This document shows positions 24,333-34,260 of a stretch of DNA of 64,000 nt, piece by piece (within the stretch, counting starts at the first letter, position 1; every line of letters starts with the position of its first letter). The notes under the pieces were generated by a model. It saw only the letters and a program-made list of their open reading frames with translations, was not told the origin of the DNA and ran no database searches. The position numbers and the translations under genes were made by a program. Source of the DNA: a bacterium 1XD8-76 (GTDB lineage Bacteria > Bacillota > Clostridia > Lachnospirales > Lachnospiraceae); contig RAZE01000019.1 in assembly GCA_003611955.1 (NCBI GenBank), positions 1-64,000 of the forward strand, in the 5' to 3' direction.

Positions 24333-27260
24333 TCACTCGCGGGGAACCTCCACCATGATATACGCTTCCACGATATCCAGCTCCTGCATCTGGTCAAAGC
24401 CCTCAAACACGAGACCGCACTCAAAGCCTGCCCTGACCTCTTTCACATCATCCTTAAACCGCTTCAAAGATGCAAGTTTTCCTTCATAAATCTGTTCACC
24501 CTCACGGGTAATGCGTATCAGACTGTCACGTTTGAACTCGCCGTCCAGCACATAGGAACCGGCGATATTACCCACTGCGGACGCCTTGAAGATCTGGCGC
24601 ACTTCCGCATGGCCAATCACCTTCTCCTCGTAGATCGGTGCTAACATCCCCTTCATCGCGCGCTCCACATCTTCGATCGCCTTGTAGATGACATCGTACA
24701 GTCTCACATCCACTTTCTCCCGCTCCGCCGTAGCCTTTGCCTGGACATCCGGTTTTACGTTAAATCCGATAATGATCGCGTTAGAAGCGGAAGCCAGCGT
24801 CACATCGGACTCGTTGATCGCGCCCACGCCTCCGTGGATGCACTTCACCACGACCTCCTCGTTGCTGAGTTTTAACAGGCTCTGTTTCACCGCTTCCACG
24901 GAACCCTGCACATCGGCCTTCACCACAAGGTTCAGTTCCTTCAGATCGCCCTCCTTGATCTGGGAGAACAGATCGTCCAGAGACATCCGCACCCTGGTAT
25001 CCGCCAGCATCTGTTCCTTGTGCTGGGACAGATAAGTCTCCGCATAGCTCTTCGCCGTCTTATCATTCTCGTGGGCCAGGAACACTTCGCCGGCCACAGG
25101 CACATCGGAAAGTCCGAGGATCTCCACCGGCATAGAGGGTCCCGCCTCTTTCACGCGTTTGCCCTTGTCGTCTATCATCGCTCTCACTTTGCCGTAGCTC
25201 GCACCTGCCGACACAAAGTCGCCGATCTTCAGGGTACCTTTCTGCACCAGGATCGTCGCCACAGGTCCTCTTCCCTTATCCAGCTCCGCCTCGATCACAA
25301 GGCCTCTCGCTCTTCTCTTTTTGTTCGCTTTCAGCTCCAGAATCTCCGCTGTCAGCAGGATCGTCTCCAGAAGGTCTTCGATGCCTTCCCCGCTCTTCGC
25401 CGACACCAGCACAAACTCTGTGCTTCCGCCCCAGTCTGTGGGAACCAGCTCATACTCCATCAGCTCCTGTTTTACCTTATCCACGTTGGCTGTGGGCTTA
25501 TCGATCTTGTTTACCGCGACGATAATTTCCACACCTGCCGCTTTCGCGTGGTTGATCGCCTCCACGGTCTGCGGCATCACACCGTCGTCCGCCGCGATCA
25601 CAAGGATAGCAATATCCGTCGCGTTGGCTCCGCGCATACGCATAGCCGTAAACGCCTCGTGTCCCGGCGTGTCCAGAAACGTAATTTTGGAATTGTTAAC
25701 ATTTACAGTATATGCACCGATAGCCTGTGTAATACCACCGGCTTCCTTATCCGTCACATTTGTCTTCCGGATCGCATCCAGAAGTGACGTTTTACCGTGA
25801 TCGACATGCCCCATGACGCAGACCACAGGCGGACGTTTCACCATCTTGGTCACATCCTCCTCGTCCTCCTTCAGCAGTTCCTCGATCACATCCACCTTCA
25901 CTTCCTGCTCACACATGATCTCGTACTCGATCGCAATATTCTCCGCCTCCTCGTAGGAAACTTCCGTATTTAATGTCACGATCTGCCCGGCAAGAAACAG
26001 CTTTTTGATGATCACGGAAGGCTGCATCTTCATCTTGTCTGCGAGCTCCTTGATCGTCAGCTTCTCCGGCAGGGTGATCACTTTGATCTGCTCCTCCGCC
26101 ACCGTATCTTTCTTCTCTGGCTTGATAAAGCGGCCCGCTTTGTTTTTCAGCGTATTCTTCTCTTCCTCTTCGTAGATCATATCCTTTCTGGACCGTCTGT
26201 CTCTGTCCTGATTTACACGGCGTTTTTCATCCTGCGGTCTCTTTTCTGCAGGAGCTGACGGTGCATCCACCGCAAAGCCTTTGCCCTGCCCGCCTCGTTT
26301 TCCGGGAGCCTGGTTTCTGCTATCCGGTCTAGCACCGCGCCCGCTATTATTAAAAGGTCTATTCCCAGTACCACTGCCAGTCTGACCCTTCTGACCGTTC
26401 GAATACCCCGGACGACCCTGTCCTTCCGTTCTCCGGCCTTCGTTCCTGCCGCCCGCAGGCTGTCTGTTATTCTGCCTGTCCCTGCTGCCCCGGTTTTGGA
26501 AATCTCTTCTCTCCCCGCTTTTCTGCTCATTGCGTCTCTCCCCGCCGTTTGTGCGAACTGCCTCGTTCGGGCGGTTCTCTCTGTTTACGGGAGCGGTATT
26601 CTCCACCGCCGCCGTCTTCACTGTCTCCTCTACCGCCGGAACAACGGGCGCTTTCGCCGCCGGTTTGTTGTGGATCTGCGCTTTGTTGCGGTTGCCAAAA
26701 TCATTGGTCACCGGCTGGGGCTTCACGCTGGGCTTGATCAACGGTCTGTAGGGATTCGCGGCGGACACAGGTCTTCCGCCGTTCCCCTGGGAACGCCCCT
26801 GTCCCTGGCCCTGAGGTCTGCGGTCCCGTCCGCCCCTCTCGCCGTTCCTATCCGAATTTCTGTCACCGCCTCTGTTCCCGGCCATCTTACTGTTGCCGGA
26901 ATTGTTGATGATGATAATCTTCTTTTTCTTTTTCGGAGGCTCCTGCATTTTCCCGCCCTCCCCGGCAGGTTTCCTCTCCACAGCAGGTTTCTCCGCTTTC
27001 ATCTTTTCGGGAGATGTTTCTTTTTCCACGGCAGGATCCTCCTTTATCTCCTTTTTCACTTCCAAAGTCTCAGCGGGCACTTTCTTCGCCGGTTTCTCCG
27101 CAAATGTCTTAAACCGACCTCTGACCAGCGCGATGGCCTCGTCCTCGATAGAGCTCTGTGCCGCTTTCACTTCCATACCCTTCTCTTTCAGGTATGTAAT
27201 GATATCCTTACTCTGTATCTCCAGCTCTTTAGCCAGTTCATGTACTTTCATTTTCGCCAT
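24333..27260 (-). CDS. infB: Translation initiation factor IF-2
   Basis: GTPase that places initiator tRNA on the 30S subunit. 975 residues. N-terminal IF2 N-domain ([20 protein letters not shown]), a long disordered linker of about 250 residues rich in Arg, Gly, Asn and Gln, a second IF2-N domain ([20 protein letters not shown]), then the G domain with GHVDHGKTS (G1), DTPGHEAF (G3) and NKIDKP (G4), and the EF-Tu-like, middle and C-terminal domains. The linker is strongly basic and low complexity. It lies in the standard ylxQ-infB-rbfA order. Confidence 0.97.
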   Translation of the reverse strand: MAKMKVHELAKELEIQSKDIITYLKEKGMEVKAAQSSIEDEAIALVRGRFKTFAEKPAKKVPAETLEVKKEIKEDPAVEKETSPEKMKAEKPAVERKPAGEGGKMQEPPKKKKKIIIINNSGNSKMAGNRGGDRNSDRNGERGGRDRRPQGQGQGRSQGNGGRPVSAANPYRPLIKPSVKPQPVTNDFGNRNKAQIHNKPAAKAPVVPAVEETVKTAAVENTAPVNRENRPNEAVRTNGGERRNEQKSGERRDFQNRGSRDRQNNRQPAGGRNEGRRTEGQGRPGYSNGQKGQTGSGTGNRPFNNSGRGARPDSRNQAPGKRGGQGKGFAVDAPSAPAEKRPQDEKRRVNQDRDRRSRKDMIYEEEEKNTLKNKAGRFIKPEKKDTVAEEQIKVITLPEKLTIKELADKMKMQPSVIIKKLFLAGQIVTLNTEVSYEEAENIAIEYEIMCEQEVKVDVIEELLKEDEEDVTKMVKRPPVVCVMGHVDHGKTSLLDAIRKTNVTDKEAGGITQAIGAYTVNVNNSKITFLDTPGHEAFTAMRMRGANATDIAILVIAADDGVMPQTVEAINHAKAAGVEIIVAVNKIDKPTANVDKVKQELMEYELVPTDWGGSTEFVLVSAKSGEGIEDLLETILLTAEILELKANKKRRARGLVIEAELDKGRGPVATILVQKGTLKIGDFVSAGASYGKVRAMIDDKGKRVKEAGPSMPVEILGLSDVPVAGEVFLAHENDKTAKSYAETYLSQHKEQMLADTRVRMSLDDLFSQIKEGDLKELNLVVKADVQGSVEAVKQSLLKLSNEEVVVKCIHGGVGAINESDVTLASASNAIIIGFNVKPDVQAKATAEREKVDVRLYDVIYKAIEDVERAMKGMLAPIYEEKVIGHAEVRQIFKASAVGNIAGSYVLDGEFKRDSLIRITREGEQIYEGKLASLKRFKDDVKEVRAGFECGLVFEGFDQMQELDIVEAYIMVEVPRE

Positions 27261-27291
27261 ATATCATTCTCCCTTCTATTCCAGTTCCGCA

Positions 27292-27606
27292 TCAGTTCCG
27301 CATAGCCTCTTTTATCCGCTCTCTAATCGAATCTGCAAATCCCTGATCTGTGACAGCAAGATTCGCCCGCATCTGTTTTCCAATCGCATGTCCCAATTCT
27401 TCCTTGTTTCCATAAATACAAAGAGGAATATTTCGATAAGCACACATGTCCGAAAAATGTTTCCTGGTATTTGCGGAAGCATCCGATGCCAGAACAACCA
27501 GACAGGCTTTTTTGCTTTTCACTGCTTTTTCCGTAGAAAATTCACCACTTACCACTTTGCCTGCTCTCTCCGCAAGGCCTATCATGGAAAATACTTTATT
27601 TGCCAT
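27292..27606 (-). CDS. ylxQ: L7Ae/L30e family ribosomal-like protein (YlxQ)
   Basis: 104-residue small RNA-binding protein of the L7Ae fold (VFSMIGLAERAGKVVSGEF, then CLVVLASDASANTRKHF). The homologue in B. subtilis binds RNA but is not essential. It overlaps rnpM by 11 bases and precedes infB by 31 bases in the conserved nusA operon. Confidence 0.88.
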   Translation of the reverse strand: MANKVFSMIGLAERAGKVVSGEFSTEKAVKSKKACLVVLASDASANTRKHFSDMCAYRNIPLCIYGNKEELGHAIGKQMRANLAVTDQGFADSIRERIKEAMRN

Positions 27607-27868
27607 TTATTTCCTCAAACTCCCTCTCCAGCCTTCCGTATACCTCCGGCGGGATCTTCATCTGAAAAGAACGTTCCAGCCCCTTTGTTTTGATCGCCCT
27701 TGACAGGCACTCCTTTGAGCAACAAAGATATGCGCCTCTGCCGTTCTTTCTTCCGGTGGCATCCAGCAAGATATCCCCCTCCGCCGTTCTCAGAATCCTC
27801 AGCAGCTCTTTTTTGCTCTTCATCTCTCCGCAGCCAATGCACTGCCTCATGGGAATTTTCTTTGCCAT
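27596..27868 (-). CDS. rnpM: YlxR/RnpM RNA-binding protein
   Basis: 90-residue basic protein. The family signature is present: MRQCIGCGEMKSKKELLRI, then GRGAYLCCSKECLSRA. Homologues have been reported to modulate RNase P. The four Cys residues (CIGC, CCSKEC) suggest a possible metal site in this variant. Encoded between nusA and ylxQ as in most Firmicutes. Confidence 0.9.
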   Translation of the reverse strand: MAKKIPMRQCIGCGEMKSKKELLRILRTAEGDILLDATGRKNGRGAYLCCSKECLSRAIKTKGLERSFQMKIPPEVYGRLEREFEEINGK

Positions 27869-27892
27869 CTCAACCTCTCTCTTCTTTTCCGC

Positions 27893-29128
27893 CTACTCTT
27901 CCCCGAAAATTTCCTGCATCTCTTCGGTTTCCATATCCTCCGGGACTTCCTCCTCTACAGGCTCCTCATATTCTTCCTCGTATGCATCCTCCGCATACTC
28001 GCCGTCCTCATAGAGATCCTCCTCGTATTCGTCATCGCCGTACTCATCGTCGTCCAGATAGTCCTCATAGCGGAAACCCGGCGCGTCTTTCGCCTGGGTC
28101 TCTGACTTGATATCGATCTTATATCCCGTCAGCTTTGCCGCCAGCCTCGCATTCTGTCCCGCCTTGCCGATCGCGAGGGAGAGCTGGTAATCCGGTACCA
28201 CCACCTTCGCCGTCTTTTCTTCCGGATCGGCGAATACCGCCACGATCTTTGCGGGCGAAAGCGCGTTCTGGATAAAGTTGCCCGGATTCTCATCCCACTC
28301 CACGATATCTATCTTCTCATTTCGCAGTTCGGCCACCACCGCGTCCACACGGGCGCCGCCCTGTCCCACGCATGCGCCCACCGGATCCACATCAAGCTCC
28401 CTGGAACGCACCGCCATCTTCGTCCTGCTGCCGGGCTCTCTGGCTATGCTCACGATCTCCACTATGCCGTCCCTGATCTCCGTCACCTCTTCCTCAAACA
28501 ACTTTCTGACCAGGTTGGCATGGGTCCTGCTGACCAGGATCCGGAACCCCTTTTTCGTCTCATGGACTCCCAGCACATACACCTTTACCCTCTCGGTAAG
28601 GCGCAGATTTTCTCCCGGTACGATCTCCTTCTCCGCCAGCTGCGCGTCCGCTTTGCCCAGATTGATATTGATCGTATTGCCCACATAGCGCTGTACGATA
28701 CCGGTAACGACCTGCCCCTCTTTATCTTTATACAGATTGTAGACAGAGCTTTTCTCCTCCTCACGGATCTTCTGTAAAATGACGTTCTTCGCCTTTCCCG
28801 CAGCGATTCTCCCAAACTCCGCGGAATCCACCTCGATCCGCATCACATCGCCCACCACGATGGCAGGCGTGATCGTCTGTGCCTCCTCCAGAGATATCTG
28901 CAGGCTGCTGTCCTCGATATCCTCCTCTTCCTCCACCACTTCTTTTTCGTAGTAGCAATGGAAATCCCCCGTCTCTCTGTCCATCTCCACTATAATATTC
29001 TCATTCTTGCCCAGATGTTCCCTGCAGGCCGCCTTCAGGGAATCCTCGATTGCGGTAAACAGGATATCTTTGCTGATCTCCTTCTCCTTTTCCAGCATAT
29101 CCAGTGCCTTTAATAATTCGCTGTTCAT
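27893..29128 (-). CDS. nusA: Transcription termination/antitermination factor NusA
   Basis: RNA polymerase-binding factor that influences pausing, termination and antitermination. 411 residues: N-terminal RNAP-binding domain, S1 domain (VVTGIVQRYVGNTININLG), two KH domains (CVGQGGARVDAVVAELRNEK, and AIGKAGQNARLAAKLTGYKI), then an unusually acidic tail of about 60 residues made mostly of Asp, Glu and Tyr. The acidic tail replaces the AR repeats of proteobacterial NusA; similar acidic tails are common in Clostridia. Confidence 0.96.
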   Translation of the reverse strand: MNSELLKALDMLEKEKEISKDILFTAIEDSLKAACREHLGKNENIIVEMDRETGDFHCYYEKEVVEEEEDIEDSSLQISLEEAQTITPAIVVGDVMRIEVDSAEFGRIAAGKAKNVILQKIREEEKSSVYNLYKDKEGQVVTGIVQRYVGNTININLGKADAQLAEKEIVPGENLRLTERVKVYVLGVHETKKGFRILVSRTHANLVRKLFEEEVTEIRDGIVEIVSIAREPGSRTKMAVRSRELDVDPVGACVGQGGARVDAVVAELRNEKIDIVEWDENPGNFIQNALSPAKIVAVFADPEEKTAKVVVPDYQLSLAIGKAGQNARLAAKLTGYKIDIKSETQAKDAPGFRYEDYLDDDEYGDDEYEEDLYEDGEYAEDAYEEEYEEPVEEEVPEDMETEEMQEIFGEE

Positions 29129-29145
29129 TGATCTTTCCTCCTGAT

Positions 29146-29613
29146 TTAAAAATCTAACGCCAATCTGATAAGCGCCACATCGCTTCTGGCAAATTTTATG
29201 TTTGTTCCCTCTTCCGGCTCTATCGTGATGCTCTCCGCATCAAAGTCTCTCAGTATACCGGAAAACTCTTTTTGTTTCTCAATCGGCTTATATGTTCTGA
29301 TCTCCACTTCTTCTCCCATGCTGCGCGCGAGGTGCTTATCCTTCTTCAACGCCCTTCCAAGCCCCGGCGAGCTGACTTCCAGAATATAGGCATCCGGAAT
29401 AAAGTCCTCTCTGTCCATAACCTCCGAGACCGCCCGACTCACTTTCTCACAGTCTTCGATCGTGACGCCGCCCTTCTTATCGATATAGGCGCGCAGATAC
29501 CAGTCGCTCCCCTCCTTCACATACTCCACGTCGTAGATCTCCACTCCGGCATCCTCCGTGATAGGAAGCAGAATCTTCTCAAACCTCTCCTCATAATTCT
29601 CCCGTTTTGACAT
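29146..29613 (-). CDS. rimP: Ribosome maturation factor RimP
   Basis: 155-residue 30S assembly factor acting early on the 3' domain of 16S rRNA. Landmarks: VEIYDVEYVKEGSDWYLRAY, GGVTIEDCEKVSRAVSEVMD, and YILEVSSPGLGRALKKDKH. First gene of the rimP-nusA-rnpM-ylxQ-infB-rbfA-nrnA-truB-ribF operon, transcribed from 29693-29720. Confidence 0.95.
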   Translation of the reverse strand: MSKRENYEERFEKILLPITEDAGVEIYDVEYVKEGSDWYLRAYIDKKGGVTIEDCEKVSRAVSEVMDREDFIPDAYILEVSSPGLGRALKKDKHLARSMGEEVEIRTYKPIEKQKEFSGILRDFDAESITIEPEEGTNIKFARSDVALIRLALDF

Positions 29614-29636
29614 AACCTCTCCCTGCCTTCACACAT

Positions 29637-29666
29637 GAAAAGAGTGGACTTGCAAGCCCACTCTTT
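29637..29666 (-). terminator. Hairpin in the rimP leader, also 3' of the hybrid kinase gene
   Basis: AAAGAGTGG-x-CTTGCAAG-x-CCACTCTTT forms a nearly perfect long stem followed by TTTC on the minus strand. It lies downstream of the rimP promoter, so it can terminate the upstream kinase transcript and also act as an attenuator of the rimP operon. Confidence 0.6.
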
Positions 29667-29692
29667 ATCCTGTTATCCTTATTAACATAACC

Positions 29693-29720
29693 AGTATAGC
29701 ACTTTTTTTGAAAAATGCAA
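29693..29720 (-). promoter_or_regulatory. Promoter of the rimP-nusA-infB operon
   Basis: TTGCAT (29720-29715), 16 bases, TATACT (29698-29693) on the minus strand, starting right after the stop of the upstream kinase gene. Confidence 0.7.
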
Positions 29721-29735
29721 GGGTTTTGGCGGAAT

Positions 29736-32690
29736 TTATTTTTGATGCAAAAACTGCCGCAGCACATTCATCAGCAGCTCGATGTCGAGCGGCTTCGCGA
29801 TATGGGCGTTCATTCCGCTCTTTAACGCCGCCTCCCGGTCCTCCTCCATGGCGTTCGCCGTCATGGCGATAATGGGAAGATTCTTCACATCCCGGCGGCG
29901 CATCGCCCGAATCTCCTTCGTCGCCTCATAGCCGTTCATAACCGGCATCTGCACATCCATCAGCACCGCGTCGTAATAGCCTTCCTCCGATCTCTCTATC
30001 ATAGCTACCGCATCCGTTCCGTCGGGCGCCGATTCCACCACAAATCCTACTTCCTCGAGAATGACTCCGGCGATCTCCCGGTTCAACTCGTTATCTTCCA
30101 CCAGAAGAACCCTTCTGCCGTTAAAATCAGCTTTCGTCCACGCTGCTCTCCCGTCCTGCGGATCCGCTTCGCCGATACGGTTCGCCGCCAGAAGCGCCGC
30201 CTTTAAGTCGGACATGAAAAGCGGTTTCGCGCAGAATGCCGTGATGCCCGCCGCCTTCGCCTCCTCCTCGATATCGGCCCAGTCGTAGGCAGTCAGGATA
30301 ATGATGGGCGCGTCCTCCCCCACCACGCTGCGGATCCTTCTCGCAGTCTCGATCCCGCTGGTCTCCGGCATCTGCCAGTCGATAATATAGGTGTGGTAGG
30401 GATCCCCCTCCTCGTAGGCGGATTTGGCACGGTACGCCGCCTCCCTGCCGGACGTGGTCCACTCCGCGCGCAGGCCGATGCTCTTCAACATCTTGCTGAC
30501 GCTGTCGCAGACATTGAAGTCGTCGTCCACCACCAGGGAGCGCAGTCCGCTCAGTTCCTTGATCTGTTCGGCATTCTTTTCCACATCCTGAAGCTGCAGA
30601 GAAAGTTTCACCGTGAAAGTGCTCCCTTTCCCCACTTCGCTCTCCACCGTGATCTCCCCGCCCATCATATCGACGATGTTCTTCGTGATGGCCATGCCGA
30701 GCCCGGCTCCCTGTATGCCGCTTCTCGTGGTCGTCGTCTCCCTCTCAAAGGGCTCAAAGATATGTTTCACAAACTCTTTGGACATACCGATGCCATTGTC
30801 CCTGACAACGAAAATATAGTCCCCCCACCCGTGTCTGTAGGTGGTATCCTGCGTGATGCGGAAGCTCACCGTCCCGCCCGCCGGCGTGTATTTGACAGCG
30901 TTCCCCATCAGATTGATAAATATCTGGTTCAGCTTCAAGGGGTCCGCGATCACGTCCTCATTGACCACCCCGAAGGTATCGATAAACATCTCCAGCTGCT
31001 TGGATTTTACCTGCGGCTGGATAATATTTACCAGATTGTGCATCAGCTCAGGGACATTACACTCCTGATTATGGATCTGCAGCTTTCCGCTCTCAATGCG
31101 GCTCATATCCAGAATATCGTTGATCAGCCCCAGCAGATGATTGCTGGACGAAAGAATCTTCTGCAGACAGTCCCTCACCTGATCCGTTCGGTCCATATGG
31201 CTTGCCGCGATCGTCGCAAAGCCGATGATGGCATTCATGGGCGTACGGATATCGTGGCTCATGTTGGACAGGAAAGTGGTCTTTGCCTGATTGGCGTGCT
31301 GCGCCTGCATCAGGGCATCCTGTAGCGTCTGCGTCTGCTCCCGCTGCTTTTTGATCTGGTCCGTGACATTCTGGCGGACGTACAGCACCCTGGTGGGAAC
31401 TTTGTCCTTCCGCTCCAGACATACCACGATCAGATTTTCCCATTCTTCCTTCTCCTGGCGGGAGACATGGCATACATGGACGAGAAAATCCTCCGTCTTC
31501 AAATTTTCCCTGAGGGTATCGATCCGGCTGAAATAGCGGAACGCCTTTTTTTCTTCCTCGCCCAAAATATCCGCCTCATGGAACTTTATCATCTCGCTGT
31601 AGACGCCTTCCATCGGAATATTGACATTCAGCGGTCTCGCCCCCGCCAGATAGGAATAGCGGTCGTTCTCCAGATCCACCACCAGATAGCGGGAGGAGAA
31701 GAGGATGTTCACCCCCCGGAGCACATCGCTGATAAACTTATTCTCCGCCTCCAGCTCCTTGCGCCGCCTCCCCGCGCGCACCACCAGAAAAGCGATATAT
31801 ATCCCAAACAGGATAAGCAGGCAGATCTCCAGCATAACGCCCGCCATGTTCGCCCTTTTCACCATCCCCTGCGTAATATTCTTCGGAAACGCCTGGACGA
31901 GGACATACTCGTGGCCCGGCAGATCCACCACACAGATGTTGTCTGTCTTACATCCTTCCTCACACAGAAGAGCCACCTCGCCGCCCTCCCGGAACACGGT
32001 CCGCGCCGTCCCGGCAGTCTCCTCGTCGATGACCCCCTCCTGCGTCAGGGAATCCAACAGGTCGCCCTCATAGACTTTGTCGCTCGAACTGGCGATCACA
32101 CTGCCCTCCTGGGTGCAGAGAAATACATCGGCCTTCTCGCCGAAATAACTGGCGGTGAGCATGTCCCGCAGATATTCCTCCGCAAAATATAATCCCAGAA
32201 ATACTCCCGCCGTTTCTCCGTCCCTGTATACGGGGGCGTAAAACACCATCATGGGTTTCCCGGTGATCCTGGACTTCTCCACGGTGACCAGCCCGCTCTC
32301 CCCCCGCATACCATTTACAAAATACTCTCTGTCGGAACTGTCGTTGGTCTCCCCGCCGGAAGCCAGATTGATGCCCTCCGCATTGGTGAAGCGTATGGCG
32401 TCAAAGCTCGTATTCTCCTCCATCTCCTTCAGGATCCGTGTGTCGATTTCCAGATCCTCCGCCCCTATGACAACCAGGTAAGCGCTGTTCTGGATGCGCT
32501 GCAGCGCATTGTTAAATTCGCTCTCGATGCGCTCGGCCGTCTGCAGGGCGCAGTCCTCCGCGTAAACCCTGTTCTGTTCCTGAATGCGGGCTCTGTTCTG
32601 CGTTGTGTAGATAAAAAATAACACAGGTATCGCCATCAGAAAGAATAAAGCGTATATGATCGGCTGCCATGTTCTGTTTTCCTGTTTCAT
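29736..32690 (-). CDS. Hybrid sensor histidine kinase with two receiver domains
   Basis: Membrane kinase of about 984 residues. TM1 (WQPIIYALFFLMAIPVLFFI), an extracytoplasmic sensor of about 250 residues (Cache-like), TM2 (EICLLILFGIYIAFLVV), a PAS-like region, HisKA with the phospho-His in FLSNMSHDIRTPMNAI, HATPase (NAVKYTPAGG, DNGIGMS, GAGLGMAITK), then two receivers (SLVVDDDFNVCD with D in YIIDWQMPE; VLLVEDNELNRE with D in VLMDVQMPV). No Hpt domain, so a separate phosphotransfer protein or cross-talk is needed. The start at 32690 is chosen because the promoter at 32751-32780 lies downstream of the earlier in-frame ATGs; its ribosome binding site is weak. Confidence 0.88.
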   Translation of the reverse strand: MKQENRTWQPIIYALFFLMAIPVLFFIYTTQNRARIQEQNRVYAEDCALQTAERIESEFNNALQRIQNSAYLVVIGAEDLEIDTRILKEMEENTSFDAIRFTNAEGINLASGGETNDSSDREYFVNGMRGESGLVTVEKSRITGKPMMVFYAPVYRDGETAGVFLGLYFAEEYLRDMLTASYFGEKADVFLCTQEGSVIASSSDKVYEGDLLDSLTQEGVIDEETAGTARTVFREGGEVALLCEEGCKTDNICVVDLPGHEYVLVQAFPKNITQGMVKRANMAGVMLEICLLILFGIYIAFLVVRAGRRRKELEAENKFISDVLRGVNILFSSRYLVVDLENDRYSYLAGARPLNVNIPMEGVYSEMIKFHEADILGEEEKKAFRYFSRIDTLRENLKTEDFLVHVCHVSRQEKEEWENLIVVCLERKDKVPTRVLYVRQNVTDQIKKQREQTQTLQDALMQAQHANQAKTTFLSNMSHDIRTPMNAIIGFATIAASHMDRTDQVRDCLQKILSSSNHLLGLINDILDMSRIESGKLQIHNQECNVPELMHNLVNIIQPQVKSKQLEMFIDTFGVVNEDVIADPLKLNQIFINLMGNAVKYTPAGGTVSFRITQDTTYRHGWGDYIFVVRDNGIGMSKEFVKHIFEPFERETTTTRSGIQGAGLGMAITKNIVDMMGGEITVESEVGKGSTFTVKLSLQLQDVEKNAEQIKELSGLRSLVVDDDFNVCDSVSKMLKSIGLRAEWTTSGREAAYRAKSAYEEGDPYHTYIIDWQMPETSGIETARRIRSVVGEDAPIIILTAYDWADIEEEAKAAGITAFCAKPLFMSDLKAALLAANRIGEADPQDGRAAWTKADFNGRRVLLVEDNELNREIAGVILEEVGFVVESAPDGTDAVAMIERSEEGYYDAVLMDVQMPVMNGYEATKEIRAMRRRDVKNLPIIAMTANAMEEDREAALKSGMNAHIAKPLDIELLMNVLRQFLHQK

Positions 32691-32750
32691 ATGACCCGGC
32701 GCGAAATACCTGCGCCATCCCCCCTTTGTCAGATTAATTGTTAAATAATT

Positions 32751-32780
32751 ATTATACAACAAACCCATCCCCGATAGCAA
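32751..32780 (-). promoter_or_regulatory. Promoter of the hybrid kinase gene
   Basis: TTGCTA (32780-32775), 18 bases, TATAAT (32756-32751) on the minus strand, just past the stop of the degenerate ATPase gene. It gives the hybrid kinase its own transcript. Confidence 0.6.
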
Positions 32781-32805
32781 GATTTTCACCCGGATCAAAT
32801 TCATT

Positions 32806-34260
32806 TCAGACCATTTTTTTCATAAATGAGTACGACATTTTATGCTCCTCAAACTCCCCCTCTTCCTCCGCGATCCCCTGCGCGCTCAGTCTCAGGGTCC
32901 GCTCTGCCACCAGCCAGGTATCCAGGGGATTCACCGACAGCAGCACCAGCGTGATCCCCCTGTCCAGGAGTTGTTCCAGCATCTCCCAGATAAACCGTCT
33001 GTGCGGCATGTCCGCCCCCATAAAGGGCTGGATCAGAAACACCACCCTTGGTTTCTGCAGCATGATCCTCATGTAGACGAGCTGATATTTTCGCCGCTCG
33101 GACAATGTTTCCACCGGCCTCTCAAACACCTCGTCCCCCAGGATCGGTGCGTATTCCCGTCGGATGCTGGCCCGGATCTTCCTGCCGCTCCAGATGTCCG
33201 GCATCCGTCTTGCCAGTCCCATACACAGGTTGTCCATATAACTCATCTCCGGAAAGATCATCGTGGAGGTGGGCTGCGCCGAGACCACCGCAATTTCCCT
33301 GTCCATGGATATCTTTCTCCTTCTGCCGTCCATCGTGATCCGGCTCTCCTCCCCTGTCAGAAACAGGACGCAGGACTGCAGGATCTGGTCATCCTGAGCC
33401 CGCAGCGTCAGACACTCCCCCTCATTTACGGAAAAGGCAAACCGTATTTCCCTCCTGTCGGCAAACACGGCCTCCATCCGGATCTCTCTCCCGGCCCTCG
33501 GCAGATGCCCGTTCTCCGGGTAACCCCAGACGCTCCGGTCATATCCCTCCAGACACTCCTGAAGGTACTTCCGATTCATATCCGCCTCCTGCACGATCTT
33601 CTGCAGCCGCCCGTTGCACAGAAAACCCGCCCTGTCGCACAGAGGCACTATCTCCTCAAAATGGGAGCTGATATAGAGAAAAGAGAAACCCCGGCCCGTG
33701 TAATGACGCAGAATCTCCGAGAGCTTCCGCATCTCCTTTCCGCTGACAAAAATGCTGATCTCATCCAGCACGATCAGGTGGTATCCCATGACCACCGCCT
33801 TCAACAGTTCCACCACCACCCGCTCAAAGGCCGAGAGGTTCTCCACCCGGACATCCGCCGAAATATCCATGCCAATCTCGTCCATGAAAGGCTGAAGCTG
33901 TTTCTTTAAAACGGACGTCTGTAAGATGTGCTGACGGAAGTTCTGTCGAAGCACAAAGATATTGTCCGCCACCGTCATCCCGTTCACCAGACGGCTCTGG
34001 GCCTGTATCACGCTCACCCGATTGCTCTTCTTTAACGCCGACCGCCAGGAGTTGACAAGTTCTTCGCCATAATAAATATATCCGTCGTAGAGAGGGAGGT
34101 TATTCTGCAGGAGTTTCAGAATCGCCTGCTTCCCGTGGGCGTTGACCGGTATCAGCCCCATGATCTCACCCGCGTAGATCTGCATATTGAAATTTTCCAG
34201 TTTTTTTATACCCTGTTCCGCGTAGGTCACGCGCTCCATGCGGAAGATCTCCTGTCTCAT
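32806..34260 (-). CDS. Degenerate RbsA-like double ABC ATPase domain protein
   Basis: The 484-residue chain follows the two-NBD layout of RbsA/MglA sugar ATPases, but the catalytic motifs are eroded. NBD1: Walker A is GLIPVNAHGKQAI (Ser/Thr after Lys lost), the signature is LSAFERVVVE instead of LSGGQ, while Walker B LIVLDEI and switch His SSHFEE remain. NBD2: no Walker A, signature LSERRKYQL, and Walker B is VVFLIQPFMGAD without the acidic pair. It may bind nucleotide poorly or not at all. Its start overlaps the stop of the YesM-type kinase gene by 4 bases, unlike transport ATPases, which sit with permeases. A regulatory, adaptor or competitor role toward the nearby sugar transporter is inferred; the function is unknown. 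Confidence 0.75.
   Translation of the reverse strand: MRQEIFRMERVTYAEQGIKKLENFNMQIYAGEIMGLIPVNAHGKQAILKLLQNNLPLYDGYIYYGEELVNSWRSALKKSNRVSVIQAQSRLVNGMTVADNIFVLRQNFRQHILQTSVLKKQLQPFMDEIGMDISADVRVENLSAFERVVVELLKAVVMGYHLIVLDEISIFVSGKEMRKLSEILRHYTGRGFSFLYISSHFEEIVPLCDRAGFLCNGRLQKIVQEADMNRKYLQECLEGYDRSVWGYPENGHLPRAGREIRMEAVFADRREIRFAFSVNEGECLTLRAQDDQILQSCVLFLTGEESRITMDGRRRKISMDREIAVVSAQPTSTMIFPEMSYMDNLCMGLARRMPDIWSGRKIRASIRREYAPILGDEVFERPVETLSERRKYQLVYMRIMLQKPRVVFLIQPFMGADMPHRRFIWEMLEQLLDRGITLVLLSVNPLDTWLVAERTLRLSAQGIAEEEGEFEEHKMSYSFMKKMV

Noticed and set aside
30393-31325. Plus-strand frame of 310 codons opposite the hybrid kinase
   Set aside because: Antisense to conserved HisKA/HATPase/receiver motifs; composition typical of shadow frames.
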